A DNA stretch of 64,000 nt from Blastomussa wellsi (Eukaryota > Cnidaria > Anthozoa > Scleractinia > Plerogyridae): the NCBI GenBank assembly GCA_947652115.1, contig OX393561.1:6851049-6915048 (forward strand). The letters are read 5' to 3'. A program made the translations under genes and the position numbers. Of this stretch, positions 12,266 through 25,400 are shown one piece after another. Position 1 is the stretch's first letter; the number at the start of each line of letters is the position of its first letter. Under the pieces are notes generated by a model that saw only the letters and a program-made list of their open reading frames with translations, did no database searches and was not told the DNA's origin.

Positions 12266-12802
12266 AACGACAAAAAGCTCTTTTTAATCATAAAAATGGT
12301 CTATTTGTGTCATTCTTATGTATAGATTTAGCCAAGCATAAAAGGGGAGCTCCACATTTTTTGTTGTTACTACATATTACATTTCACACTTGTCAGGTAA
12401 GGTAGCCCGAGTTAGCTCACTTGGGAAGGCAATTGCCTTGCAACCACGAGGCATATGTTAGAATATAGCCCCTGTACATGCGTCATGCAATTTTAGCTGC
12501 CTTTATTCTTTTATATAACAAAGTTATCACATCCGGGAAATCAAATTCATTACAGGTAATCCTCGCTGCACCTGATAGCTCAATAGTGCAAACTGTTAAG
12601 GTGTGCAAATCGCTTCGCCAACTATGTTTTTTTTCTCGCGCAAATTTTCGCTCTGGTTTTTCCATCACCAAACAACTGAATCCTGCTTTTAACTGTGCAT
12701 CATTTAGTTATGGTGTACCTGGGAAATTTGGAGAGCACTCAAGAAGCCAGAGTTGCTTTCCGCTACTCCCAGCTATCGCCTCGAGCAATCCTTACGCTTC
12801 TT

Positions 12803-13029
12803 TAAGCCTGGTTCACACTAGCGACATAACGACATAAGGAAAAGATCGATCTTTTCCTTATGTCGTTATGTTCATGTAGCTTTAGGTCATTATGTTCCTA
12901 CTATGTCGTTATGTTGTGTTGTTCACACTGGTGACACAAAACATAAGTGTAAGGTATTTTTTGCATTTGCGTGACCTCGTCGTTATGTCGTTGTGTCGGC
13001 CTTATGTCGCAAGTGTGAACCAGGCCTTA
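12803..13029. repeat. Foldback (MITE-like) element
   Basis: Ends are TAAGCCTGGTTCACACTAGC and GCAAGTGTGAACCAGGCCTTA. The interior repeats ACATAACGACATAAGG in both orientations. It is non-coding and begins the intergenic foldback cluster after REXO4. Confidence 0.85.
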
Positions 13030-13103
13030 GTGCTCTTCAAGCGTGATGCTCTAACTTCCATGTCAGATAGTTGTATCAGAGAGAGTCATTGCAGTATCAT
13101 TTA

Positions 13104-13160
13104 AGGCGGTGGCAAACGAGGACACATTGTTGCGGACACAATTTTTTTCCCGCGCTCGCA
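13104..13160. repeat. End fragment of a foldback family also at 46551-46733
   Basis: AAGGCGGTGGCAAACGAGGA and ACATTGTTGCGGACACAA match, in inverted orientation, the right end of 46551-46733. The other end is not clear here. Confidence 0.55.
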
Positions 13161-13414
13161 ACGTTGTTGCGGACTTCAAAGAATGACTGTGATAGACCTA
13201 ATTTTTGTGACAGATATATGATGAATAAAGCAAGGTGGACATGTGAAATGGTTTCGTCAGCAGGTTTCGCGTACATCAATCAAAAATTGATATCTTCCCG
13301 TGTTAAAAACAGTTTGGCAAATGAGATGATTATCATGAGAGGTTATTGAATGGAAAGTTGAAGACCGAGCTGCTGTTGCACGCCAAAGTATCGAAGATAA
13401 AGGTAAAGGTAGGT

Positions 13415-13677
13415 TAAAGGTGGATTTCCACTGTCGCGTATTTTTTTACGTGCGTTTACGTACGAAAAAAATTTAGAGACAATGTATGAATGACTTGCGT
13501 AAAGGTGGATTTCCACTGTCGCGAATTTTTTTACGTGCGTAAAAAAATTAGAGACAATATTTGAACAACTAGCGTAAACGTGTACGTAAGTTTTCCATAC
13601 ATCGTCTCTAATTTTATTTACGCACGTAAAAAATTACGCGACAGTGGAAATTACGCGACACTGGAAATCCACCTTTA
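13415..13677. repeat. Foldback element with ACGTGCGTAAAAAA units
   Basis: AAAGGTGGATTTCCACTGTC at the left is inverted at the right as GACACTGGAAATCCACCTTT. The left arm is partly duplicated (second copy at about 13501). Confidence 0.8.
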
Positions 13678-13689
13678 GTCTGCATACGA

Positions 13690-13830
13690 TCAGGAGTATT
13701 TCTACTCCCCCGGGGACGACATGCTAGTTCATCGCATTGTGACCCCCCATAATTAAATTCGCCGGTAACCATTTATGCAAACGGTAGACGGCTGCAAGCT
13801 TGCCTCCGACGCAGATCCTTCCCCATGGGG
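13690..13830 (-). repeat. SINE family A body fragment
   Basis: GGAGTATTTCTACTCCCCC, ATGCTAGTTCATCGCA and CGCCGGTAACCATTTATGC match the family body. The tRNA-like head is missing. Confidence 0.6.
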
Positions 13831-14059
13831 GATGCTTTTTCTTACTTAATAAATATTAATTTCTTGTAATCATATATTACTGGAAAATTTTATATCAAGT
13901 TGCAGGCAAAAAAAAGTCAGTTCTCTTTGACATTTTCCCTCTTGGTCTTTCATTCTGTTTAATTCTATAACTGGCAAGTCATAGGTCCATTCTTTGATAA
14001 TATGTCTACTGACTTTAATTACGGATGTTATTTATTATTTTTTTATCCCGTCAAAACTA

Positions 14060-14187
14060 GACGTCGGTAGACTACGAGAAGTCCCTTCTTTTCTTAGTCC
14101 ATCAAGTGCGAAGCGAAAAAATTGCAAGGTTTCGGGCGGCTTCTTGCTCGACGGACTAAGAAAAAAGAGACATACTCGTAGTAACGT
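14060..14187. repeat. Short foldback element
   Basis: GACGTCGGTAGACTACGAG pairs with CTCGTAGTAACGTC, and TTCTTTTCTTAGTCCATCAAG pairs loosely with CGACGGACTAAGAAAAAAG. Confidence 0.65.
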
Positions 14188-14877
14188 CGGATGCTTTAAA
14201 ATTCATCGAACTGCCAAACTGAGCGAGATAATCTTGCACCTGTTCTGTGTTTTGCAGTGGAGAAAAGAAGCACAAAGTACTATAAAGTGGAATGACTCTG
14301 ATCTGCGTTTTAGTGCTTACCATGTAGTTTGCTGCCGAACAATACCAACAGAAAACGCCAATGTTGGCGGCTGGTCTCCCCGTGAATTGAGGGCGTTATA
14401 ATGGGTCAGCTCGAGTTCGTATTTCCAAAAGAAAAGCGAAGTGTTTAAGTTAAGTTTCCAGGTAAAATTACAGATAAAAGTGTTTACAATGTGTGTTTCT
14501 CCACTTGTTTTCTATGAATAGTCAAATCCACAGCTACGACACCAGAACAGCCAATAATTACCGAGTGCATCATTCAAGGTCCAAAAATCTGGAACCTTCT
14601 TCCTACCACAATAACTAGAGTCTAACTACTGTCACTACTCTGTCAAGTTTTCCTAATTTTAAGAACAAACTGCTTGAATTTTTAGTAAAATAATCAATGA
14701 ATTTGTCCAAGCCGCACACTCGTAGCACTATCTTTTGTTAAAGTATTGTGATACACGAGGTTTTTTGTGATGTTAAGAAAATAGGCAAATAAATGACGAT
14801 GATGATGAGCAAAGTATTAACATTAATTTCGGGTCTCTGTAACTGGAAAATTGAAAACACGAATTTGGCTCAATATA

Positions 14878-15064
14878 GACTGCGAGCAGTCTCTATTTTG
14901 CTCCAAATCCGTAACGAAAGCGAAAATTTGCGCTAACTCCAGCTGGCGCCCACGAAACTCGCGACTCGCGGCTCGCGGTTTTGCCACTCACCCCTCGAAA
15001 ATGGCACTCGCAAATTTTCGCTTTCGTTACGGATTTTGGAGCAAAATAGAGACTGCTCGCAGTC
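14878..15064. repeat. Foldback element, near-perfect arms
   Basis: GACTGCGAGCAGTCTCTATT at the left and its reverse complement at the right enclose a stem that continues over AACGAAAGCGAAAATTTGCG. The outer 14 bases are themselves self-complementary. Confidence 0.88.
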
Positions 15065-15321
15065 CAGGCTCAATACAAACAAATCAAAAATGATGGATGC
15101 CGGTAGATGGGGTTTTCTGTAAATAAATAAGTCAATTATTTCGCATGTCACACAATATTCTTCCAACGTGGCTTAATATACTACAATTTTTGCGAGACTC
15201 TAGAGCGCGCGCTACGGCTTTCTGTCTGACGTCGATATTGCTCGTGCGGACGAAAATTGCGTTAGCTACTCTGAAAAGAAACATATAAGAAAACGTTTAA
15301 ATATGCTTTCAAACATGTGCT

Positions 15322-15586
15322 TACAGTGCTACGCGCCTTACCGTTGCCACTCGAGAAAGTTTTTGATTAATTTTTGACAACTTTTTTCTTACTTCAAAGT
15401 GAGCCAGCCAATCAGAACATGAGAATTTCCAAGGGCGGAGATGCCAAATTATAAGTGCATTCACTCCCTTGGGAATTTACATTCTCATGTTCTGGTTGGC
15501 TGGCTCGCTTTGAAGTTAGCAAAAAGTTGTCAAAATTTAATCAAAAACTTTCTCTAGTGGCAACGGTAAGGCGCGTAGCACTGTAA
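15322..15586. repeat. Foldback element, long arms
   Basis: TACAGTGCTACGCGCCTTAC pairs with GTAAGGCGCGTAGCACTGTA at the far end. The arms, about 110 bases each, include AGCCAGCCAATCAGAACATG and its inverse. Confidence 0.88.
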
Positions 15587-16483
15587 ACCTCGAACAGGTA
15601 GAATATGATAAGAAAGTTAGATTAGCAACCAGCAGAGAAGTTCTAATTTTGTCTTTCTTGAACGCACGCGACGCATGGCGTCACATGAGCGCGTGCTAAA
15701 ATAAAAGGGCAAGCACAATTCAATTCTCGTCAAAGGTTGAAAAAAACCTGTTTTTGACTCAAAATTTCTCGAAAACCTACCGCACAACCGATGATGAAAC
15801 TTTCACAATTTATTTATGCGGGTGAGTGACGTCCACAGCCAAATTTGTAAAAAAATCTGCAAAACAGATTTTGACCTATTTTTTGAAAGGGCAAAACGTC
15901 ACATTTTCCTATTTTGTGAAAAATCTGTCTTACAGATTTTTATTTTATTTTTCATGAACGTTTAATTAGTTTTAAGTTGTGAAATTTTGAGGTGGAGTCA
16001 TATGGCTAGATTTTGAGGAAAACGGCATTGAAACTGCTAGTGCCCAGTCCACTCTTAAGCGCTCGGTCGTTCATTTTGGCTGTTTATTAACATTTTTATT
16101 GTTGAAATGTTGCATTTGATGGTTGATGGCTGTAAAAAAAATTGAAAAGAGAAAGTTAAAACACTTTTGAATATTTTATAAAAGATTTTGAAGTTGAGTT
16201 CTTTTAACCCCTGAAAACTGTAGTAAGCCACCTTAAATTAGAGACTGGATCGACTGGGTCCAAAGTTTATTTGCTCGACCGCTGTTTCAGGATAACGAAG
16301 GCTCTGAAAGGAAGTCAAGGAAGATAAGTCAGCAGTCAGTCAGCAGTTCACCAGACAGAGCAGGCCCAGAACTTTGTTATGGAGTGAGTAAGAGTGAGTC
16401 AATTGCAATTGAGATCTTTTATTCAGTCCTGATGTGATGACTTGTTTTCCCCTTTTGGGGCTCGATCGTAACGCGTGACAGCA

Positions 16484-19400
16484 ATGTGGATAAAACCAGA
16501 AGAAGTCCTTCTAGCCAATGCTCTATGGTACTTAAATATACACGATTTACTCACCGATCCGATTTTCAGCCTCGTTGCAAAATGATTTATTTTGAAGCTA
16601 GAGCTACGTATATTAAACCTTGATTTATTCAGGTGATTACCTTTGGTGTTTCTATTTTTCTAGGGTGACCGAACGAGCGAATCCTTACTTTGTTCTTCAG
16701 CGGAGGAAAGGCCATGGAGGGGGAGGTTTGACTTCTCTCCTGATCGGAACATTAGACAATGTTTTAGACACAAAGGTAGGTGTCATTATCACGCGTACCA
16801 TAAAGATGAAAGAAGGTCACGTGAAAAAGTTATTAAATGCCGGCGACTTGGATGATTTTTAACTGCATATTTGTACGTGTTGAAGTTTGAAGTTTGTTTT
16901 GGATTTGTTTCTTGTTTAGCCTGCACCATTTCGCATACTTCTACAGCTGCCCAGTTCTGATATAAGTTATGGTGAGTATATGCTGACCTGAGCAATGCTC
17001 GAAATGATTTATTTGTGAACATTTATCAAGACTAGCTTATAATTGAGTTTAATTATACACCATAATAGTTTATTGTACCACAGATCCGTTAGTTACAACT
17101 GTAAAACAATGAGTTAATTGTAATAAAAATTACAGGTAATCACTGAACCAAGTCACTTTACACGCTTTTCTTTTTTTTTTTCAGGGGGGGGGGGGGACTG
17201 ACTGAGGCATCTCCTTTGTGGGAGGCCCAATGACCAAATAGTATGCTGAACTTCCAATCAAGCAGTTTGAGTTCACACTCTAGCTGAGACACTCCTTTGC
17301 TTTCTTGGGGAAGATACTTTTGTCTCATAGTGTCTCTCTTCACCCTGGTGCATAAATGGGTACAAACTAATTTAATACTGGGTAACCTAAGTTTTGATTT
17401 CTGCCGTTCTCTGAAGTCCGGTCTTTGTTACTTGGGCCTTATTTCCTAAACAAGGGCTAGTAATTTGAGCCTAGGGATAAAACTGGGATCTACTAGCCCC
17501 TCTGTATTAGGGGGTAGTAGAAATGTTCCGAGTATATGCTTAATGCATATGAAGCGAAATATTTTTAATGTATATTTCTAAAGTTTAACATGTTTAAGGA
17601 AGAATCTGAAAGTTTGAGAAGGAAAGAGAACAAATTGACGATTTATAAGCCTTGAAAGTTACCGCATTTTTCTCCCAAAATGTCCGCCAATTTGCGCGGT
17701 CAAAATACCAGATCATGATGTCACGTTGGTTGCATCTCAGATCAAGAGATGAGGTGGACAATGAGAAAACTAGGCGTTGAGGAGTTAGAACCTAATCCCA
17801 TTGCGTTCGAACGGTTAACAAACGGCTATTTGTTTTGAGACGGCTAGTTTTTCGGAACGTTTTCGCGTGAGAGGTTCCTACTCAGCACTTACCCAAAATG
17901 GCCCTTTGCAACCAAAGTGGCGTCATATTAAGGATTTCACAATAGAAACTCGATCCAGGTTTCGGACACTTTTACACCAGAAAAACCCCATTTTATAACC
18001 CTCAAACCCGCTCAAATCTTTATTGAATGTAATTTTTCTACTTACAGTAGTTTTCTATACATGTAGGGGAACTGAAAATGGCAAAGAAAAAATTTGCTTC
18101 ATATGACTTTAACCAGGGGAGGTACTAGACCCATGTTTGGGGTATAGGGGTGCCGCTGGGGGTTTGAAACCCGACCCTGTTTAGGACCAAAATGACGTTA
18201 AACACCTGCCCTCTATAAGACAAAGAGAATTTATGTTTATACTGCAGTGGTAAAATCTAGTCCTGAGAATGATCTAATGTTGACTGATGATTGGCTAAAT
18301 AAATTTTGATCAGCATTTGTGATTTAGCTTACAATGGCGTACATATGTGTGTCTTCTGAATTCTATTGCAGAAACACCAATAATTAAAATATATCAAAAA
18401 CAAAAGCTTTCACCAAGTAGTTTTAAGTTATTTTAGGCTAAAAATGTTAATTTTGGGTTGTCTCCATTTTGACCTGACTCTGTTTACTGATAAATACAAG
18501 ATTACACTAAGTGTTTTTCATTTTGTATCATCAGCCTAGCTGTAATAAAATGCCACAAGGTTTTTCCTTAAGCCATACCCTGTCCAGGATGGTTCCAGAC
18601 CCTGGTTAGGACAGACTCGCTTGAAATTATTATATACCCTGCTCAGGACTGAGGGGTCATAAACCTCATCCTATCCAGCGGCACATCCCTATATAGCCCA
18701 TATAAGGGAGTACCCCCTTGGGGTCGGCTGTGGAAACCAGGATTTGCACCAGCCTGATTGCCCACCTTGCTTGAATAGAGTGACTCTGGTAATTGCCATA
18801 GTCAAAACTATTTAAAGGCTTTATATTTACTTGTAAAATTCATTAATAATTCAAAAGGAGTAGATGCAATGAAAAGGTGCTATTTAGGTTACATGAATGC
18901 TCTGTAAACCCCAATACAAATCAAGAGTAGAATTAACTTTTAATGCAAACTCCTGCTCAGCTAATTAGTATTCATTAACTTTTGATACAGATCTCTACTG
19001 ATTAAAATGCAAAGAACAATGGAATCGAATAACAATACTTTGCATTCAATTTATTGTTTTCATTTCACAAGTAGGATAAAATATTCGCGTCCGATCTGTA
19101 TGGGCTTTACAATGGCTCACCTATCGGCTCGCCATTGTAAATGCCCATACAGATCTCCCGCTCATATTTGATCTACTACATATACACACGCTTGAATTCT
19201 TGTTTTGCATATTCCAGTGATTGCAAGTGCCGCATCATTCCATGATATCGAGACAGACTGGAACTGGTTAGCCAAATATTTGTTGGAGACATTAGGTATG
19301 TCACACATTAATCAATTTATTACCGGTGCTGACTAATTTATTACTGTTTCTTTGTGGCATGGCACAATTTGAACGTTCCAAAAACATTTCTTGTTAAATG

Positions 19401-22400
19401 TTACAATTTAACTCATAAGCCATGAATATATGCATTGCGGATCTATTTTTTTTTTGCTTTGAGAATGCTATCAACCCTGTTGGAGGATGTTGGCCAAACC
19501 ACTAGAGATGTTCAGCTAAGTTGGAAAATTGGTGGATCACGCTGTTAAGGGGTACAATTTGAAGCATTACATGTATGTGTAGGTAATTAGCCACTTATGT
19601 TGTTTGTACTGCAGTCACCATTGAAAGTGAAGAGGACATCAGAGTGTTTGTGAAAGCAAAGATTGAGAGTCTTGTGGCTAATGTGGCAGCAGACCAAGAT
19701 GTTGTTGCAGAAACAGAAACCAACAGATTCAAGTCAGCAACAACAAGATTTCAAAGGATCTTTAATATGCCAGTCGAGGAAAAGCTTGTTAACTGTAAGT
19801 TCCTCAGTCCATTTTTTTAGAATATTACAAGAAAGCCCTGTTGAATATTGTTATTAAAAACTAGCTATGGTATATTGCATTTCCTGAGTTCTGATTGGTT
19901 TAGAGGCAATGGTATTTGAGCTCATATACCAGTGACCTACAAATATGGTGGGTGTATGCGTAAAAGAATGTATTTTTCGCAATGTTTGTACAATATTTTC
20001 TGGACGTTTTTAATAAAACAATTTTTCCACTTGCGCTTGGTGGATATGAGATGGTTATAGCCAACTTGGTGCTATGCGCCATCTTCCATCTCATATCCAA
20101 CGCGCGCTCGTGGAATAATTGTTAATTAGACTGGGTTACAGCCGTACATGACATTTTCATAATCTTACTTTTGTATAAATGTACTAGTGTTCTATCATGA
20201 ATGCTGTTCTCTGAATGGCCACGCTACTGACTTGTATCTACATATATTCTGTGATAGAATGCAAGTAACTTAAAGGTTAAGTCTGCATTCGGGCCTAGTG
20301 ACCCATCAGGCCAGAGCTTATCCCGGTTTCTATAGCATGAAGTGACAGAGAGTATTTCTACTCCCCCCTGGACGGGATGCTAGTCCATCACAGGGTTACC
20401 CCCCAGCAGTCAATTCGCCGGTACCCATAAGAGAGGCACTGTGAGAGTAAAGTGTCTTGCCCAAGAACACAATGCAGTGCCCCGGCTTGAGGCTCAAACC
20501 CGGACTGTCCGATCCAGAGTCTCCCACTGAATGCGAGTAGCTGTTGTCAACAAAATGACAACCACTTCTTTGTTTGTAAAGTGTTTTGGTGCCTGTGAAA
20601 AAGATTTTTTAATGGATAATCTTGTAAAGTTTTGAGCATGATCTGGTATATGTAGATGTGTTTCTAGTAAGAAGGTATATAATATGTGGTAGAAAATATG
20701 CTATACTACATAGATCCCTATTTCATTTTTTGTCTTCAGATTATTCCTGTAGTTACTGGAAAGGAAGAGTCCCACGGCAAGGGTGGCTGTATTTATCAGT
20801 TAACTACATGTGTTTTTATTCATTTTTGATGGGAAAAGAGGCACGCCTTGTCATCAGATGGCTTGATGTAGTGGTATGAACAGCAACATTTCCTTTCACA
20901 TTATGTATAAATTATACAGAACTTTATGTGGTATATTATTTGGGACGTTGTATCTTTATGCTTCCTTAATGAAATTTTTGAATATTATTTTAGTCTTTAG
21001 AAAGAAGCAGCAGTGTCCTGTTCACAGATGGAGTCAAGGTTACCACAAGGGAGGGGGAGGTCAGTATGTTGTCAACAACACAAGGGTTTCAACAGCTTTT
21101 ATGAAACCTGAATCATTGGTATGGTGCCTTGACACTGCTATTACTGTAATTCCAATGATTGGCCGGGGTTACCATCGGTAATGGTTGCAGTTTTGCTTGT
21201 CTCCCTTGGACATACATACATACATACATACATACATACATACTTTATTTGTCATGTAGGTCAGTACAAGAAGGCAGCTAAAAAGCTGATGTGGACCTAC
21301 AAATTTAAGTATTAATATCTACAACAATTCAAATAATAATGTTAATAAACTTAAGAATTATTTACAATGAGTAAGAAAGACTATAATACCAGTAAGATAA
21401 TCAACAGTCAATAGACTAGCGTTAAAATAAATAAAAATAAAAAAATAACATTAATATATGTAATTCACAATGTCTTTGTTTATTCCTTGTAAACCATCAA
21501 ATGTTATTTTATCTAAAATGTCAGATTTGGCTTTAAGAGCAGATTTAAAAGAAGAAACGTTCGGTTTGCTCTTTAAGTACATGGGTAAGTTATTCCATAA
21601 AAGAGTCGCTCGATGAGAGAAGGAACATCGAAGGAAGTCACTTCTAGGACGTTGTACGTATAGTTTCAGACCGTCCCTGAGATTTCTTAACGGTGATCTT
21701 TTAGTAAATAGAGAGTTTATACCAGCCGGAGCTCTATTGTAAAATGCCTGATAACATATAGTTGCAATTCTCTTTTTGTAAATGTATGATAAGGACTTCC
21801 ATTTTGTCTTTGCCAGGACTTCAGTGTTGAGAGTAGATTCCTTTATGTTAAAAATAAATCTCGCTGCTCTGATGTGAATGTCCTCCAGAGTCTGAAGTGA
21901 CTTTGAAGATCCCCATAATGCAATTGAATACGTAATACTTGGAATGATACCTTTAAAATAAATTGACTCTAAGATGTGATTGTCGAGGCCTTTTAAATGC
22001 TTGAGTTTCTTCACTCTTGCTGAGAAACGTTTGCTCAAAGTTCTAACATGTTGCGACCAAGAAAGTTTATTGTCGATTTGAATCCCTAAACATGTAGCTT
22101 TAGAAACAAAAGACAACTCATTAGGCCCTAAATAAATTTTCTGTAAGGGTCCGATAAATTTTGATTTGGATAATAACATCAGTTCCGTTTTTGCAGGATG
22201 AATAGTCATGAAGTTATCCTTAGCCCATTTGTTTAAGTTGGCGATCGCTTTCTGAATGTTAGATAAAACTTCATCAACAGTTTTTCCTATGCAGAAAGCT
22301 GTGGTATCATCTGCAAACATTTCAACAGAAGCGTTCGTGGTGGCTCCGGGTAGATCATTTGAGTAAATGCTGTAAAGTCTGGGACCAAGTAAAGACCCTT

Positions 22401-25400
22401 GGGGGACACCAGTATCTATTTCCAACAATTCTGAATTAGAACCATTCACAGTGACAAATTGTTTACGATTTTCAAGGTAATTTAGGAGCCAATCGTAAAA
22501 GGAGCCAGTAATGCCTATAGAGTGTAATTTATTCTTGAGTAGTGTATGATTGACGCAATCAAACGCTTTTTGAAAATCGATAAAGACTACGCCAATAATA
22601 TTGCTTTCATCCAGGGCTAAACGCCATTGTTCTGTTAATGAGAGTAAAAGAAGTTCAGGTGAGCCTCCTTTTCTGAAGCCCCATTGATTCGTTGAAATTA
22701 GATTGCTGCCATATAAGAAGTTGTCGAGTTGTTGGCTGACTACATTCTCTAACAGCTTGCCCGGAATGCTGAGAAGGGAAATCGGCCTGTAGTTTCCGCA
22801 GTCGAGAGTGCTCCCTTTCTTGTGAAGACATTTCACTTGTGCCTGTTTCCACTGGCTTGGGAATTTGCATTCCAAAATACTTCTTTGAGCCAGTGGCATA
22901 AAGGAATCTAAAAATGCATCTCCAATGAGGCGCAGCTCCCTGCTGGATATATCATCAGGTCCACTTGCCTTGCCAGGTTTCAAACGTTTCAGAGAAGATT
23001 TCAGAAGATCCTTATTAAGTGCTATGTCATAAAGAGAGACACTGTTATTTCTTGCAGACTGACAAGGAAAGTTTACCGAGGAATTTTGTGTTGATTTCGA
23101 AAGGGATTTTCCAACATTAACAAAAAAGGAATTTAAAGCGATGGCTTTTGATGTGTCGTCTGAATGAATCACTCCTGAACTATCTTTAATTGGACCGATA
23201 TTTGTAGTTGTTCGCTTTCCCTCAAAAGATCTTACTGTCTTCCAAAAATCTTTAGCAGAGGTTGTCTCGTTAAATTTTGATAGCCAGTAATTTGATTCCG
23301 CTGATCTAAGGAGTTTGTTGCAGTGGTTTCTTGCCTTCTTATAATCTATCCAGGCTTGTGAGCCCTTCGGTGTTTGCTGTGCTTTAAGAAGCAGTTTATA
23401 GCGTTTGTTCAGTTCTTTACGTATGGAAGAGTTCATCCAAGGTAGGCTTCCACTTCTTATCTTTACTCGTCGAGCGTGAATATGAGATTTCATTATATCC
23501 TTGTATAAACACTCCCAAGCCCAAGTAGCATCGTCCAGATCGTCAAAGACATTGCAGATACTCCATGGGGCAGCAGCAAAGTCCGCTCTTAATGAGCCTA
23601 GATCTACTTTTTTGTAATCATAGACTATGGTTTCTGACGTTTCCTTTTGAGATTTACAACTGCATATATTAAGTGGTGATCTGAAATTCCCAAGTCACAA
23701 ACACCTTGGTGAGAAATTTTTGAAGTGTCTGAGCAGATTACCAGATCAATTAACGTTGTGGAGGTGTCAGTGATCCTTGTTGCTTTATTAATGACATTCT
23801 TTAGATTAAATTTATTCAAAAGTTGACGGAATTTCCAGATTGAAGAACTTGTGTCCTGGGCATTTAGCAAAAGATTAAAATTGAAGTCTCCCAGTAAAAT
23901 TATATTGGTTCGTTTCATCCATATACGATCCAAAGTAGAAGAAAATCGGTTTAAAAAAGTAGTATTATCAGGTGGGCGATACATAGAAGCAACTAGAAGT
24001 CTCTGAGACGCTACCGTAACGTCAATCCAGGCAGCTTCTAGAGAGTTGTTTACATCAATGTCTTGACACTCGTATGCATCTAAATATTCAGCAAAGTAGA
24101 TAACCGTGCCACCACCTTTTCGGCCATCGTTTCGATCGCGTCGGGCAGTTTTGTATCCAGTAATAGCAATTTCATCATCAGAAATATCCTCGCTTAGGTG
24201 GGATTCAGTTATGGCTAGAATGTCGAAATTTTATCGAAAATAGTAGAGCTTTGATATCCAGTAACTTATTTAGAAGACCATTTACATTAATGTGTGAGAT
24301 CTTCAGACCTGGTAGTTGTAGGTCCGCTTTAAGTGATGGATAAAGATTTTCATGTTCGTGGACATCATCGTAACATGTTGTAGTTATGGGCGAGTCAAGC
24401 GAGCAATCTAGTGTTGTCGCATTGCCAAATGGTAAAGAGGACCAAAGGCATCTAGGACACCACCAGGAAAATGAGGGAAGGCTTTGATAGATCTTGTATT
24501 CGCTTGGTTTGATCGAGGCACATTTTATGTGACACCACATGCTGCAGTTGTCGCAATTCACCGCTCGATGATTTCGAGCAACACGCTTGTTACACACTGA
24601 GCATTCATCTGGACCAGGATTTAAGTCGATGTCCCCACTTATGTAGAGTCGCATTTGATGGAATGTTGAGTGCGAGTTCGCATAATAACTTGTTCTGGTC
24701 GCATGAAAACCTCTCACATGTAACACCAGACCAAGATGGCGGATCGTTTTCGTCTTCCATTGATTGCAGAGGCTTGCGTATTCGGGTATGAAAAATCGCC
24801 TTGACCACGAAAAATCCTTCAAGATAAGGATTTTTCTATTTTCTTGAAGTGCCGGTCGTCTTTTAGCGAATTGTGTAAATGATAAGAACAGTATAAGAGC
24901 ATAAAAGCAGGAGAGATTTAAAACTCGTCCTCCCGCCATCCTCGTCCCTTTCAATGTTTTTTTTTCCTCTGTGAGGGGGCTGCAAACTTGGTGGCAAATA
25001 CAGAATAATATTGTGATAAGTCCTTGACATTTGATATAGTACTAACAGTATTCCTACTGTTTGCAGAAAAAATGGACAGTTTGCACTTGTTGTTTTAAGT
25101 CTAATGCATTAATAACTTTTTGGCCTTGGTAGCAATTCATGGTCGCCAAAATTTTCCCTCCTTCTGGTGGCGGAACGTGCTACAATTGTAGATTAACAGG
25201 ACAGTTGTTGTCAAGGGGATCTAAATTTTATGTCCGTTTAATCATCTTGGCTGAAAATCAAAGTTAACGTAAATAATGTAAGTTGTCCCAGAAATAGTTA
25301 GTCACCCACTGGTGAGTCTGAAAAACTTAAAAACACAAATTAAAGTACATAATTTACATGCATACGTTCTTTCTTTGGTCCGGTCACTTTACAATACAAT

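Larger units (their letters stand above)
12111..16483. other. Intergenic region between REXO4 and TBC1D9
   Basis: About 4.4 kb without a supported gene. It is occupied by at least five foldback elements and a SINE fragment (listed separately) plus low-complexity AT-rich sequence at 15690-16200. The last 200 bases probably contain the TBC1D9 promoter and 5' UTR, but I see no clear core motif. Confidence 0.6.
21211..24960 (-). mobile_element. Non-LTR retrotransposon (LINE, CR1/L2/Jockey-like), near full length, antisense in a TBC1D9 intron
   Basis: The element lies between exons 7 and 8 of TBC1D9 in opposite orientation. In its own 5'-3' order it has a hydrophobic N-terminus, a 2A-like motif, a PHD-type zinc finger, an AP endonuclease domain and a reverse transcriptase. 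It ends in a short tandem repeat (CATA units on the plus strand, about 21211-21243), the 3' tail style of CR1/L2-type LINEs. Two reading-frame breaks, near 24220 and near 23645, split the coding region into three frames, so this copy is probably dead unless the breaks are sequencing errors. The exact 5' end is uncertain; I place it close to the poly-T run at 24957. Confidence 0.9.

Noticed and set aside
13994..14401. 135-codon open frame as a gene
   Set aside because: It crosses a foldback element, has no recognisable motif and no plausible exon partners.
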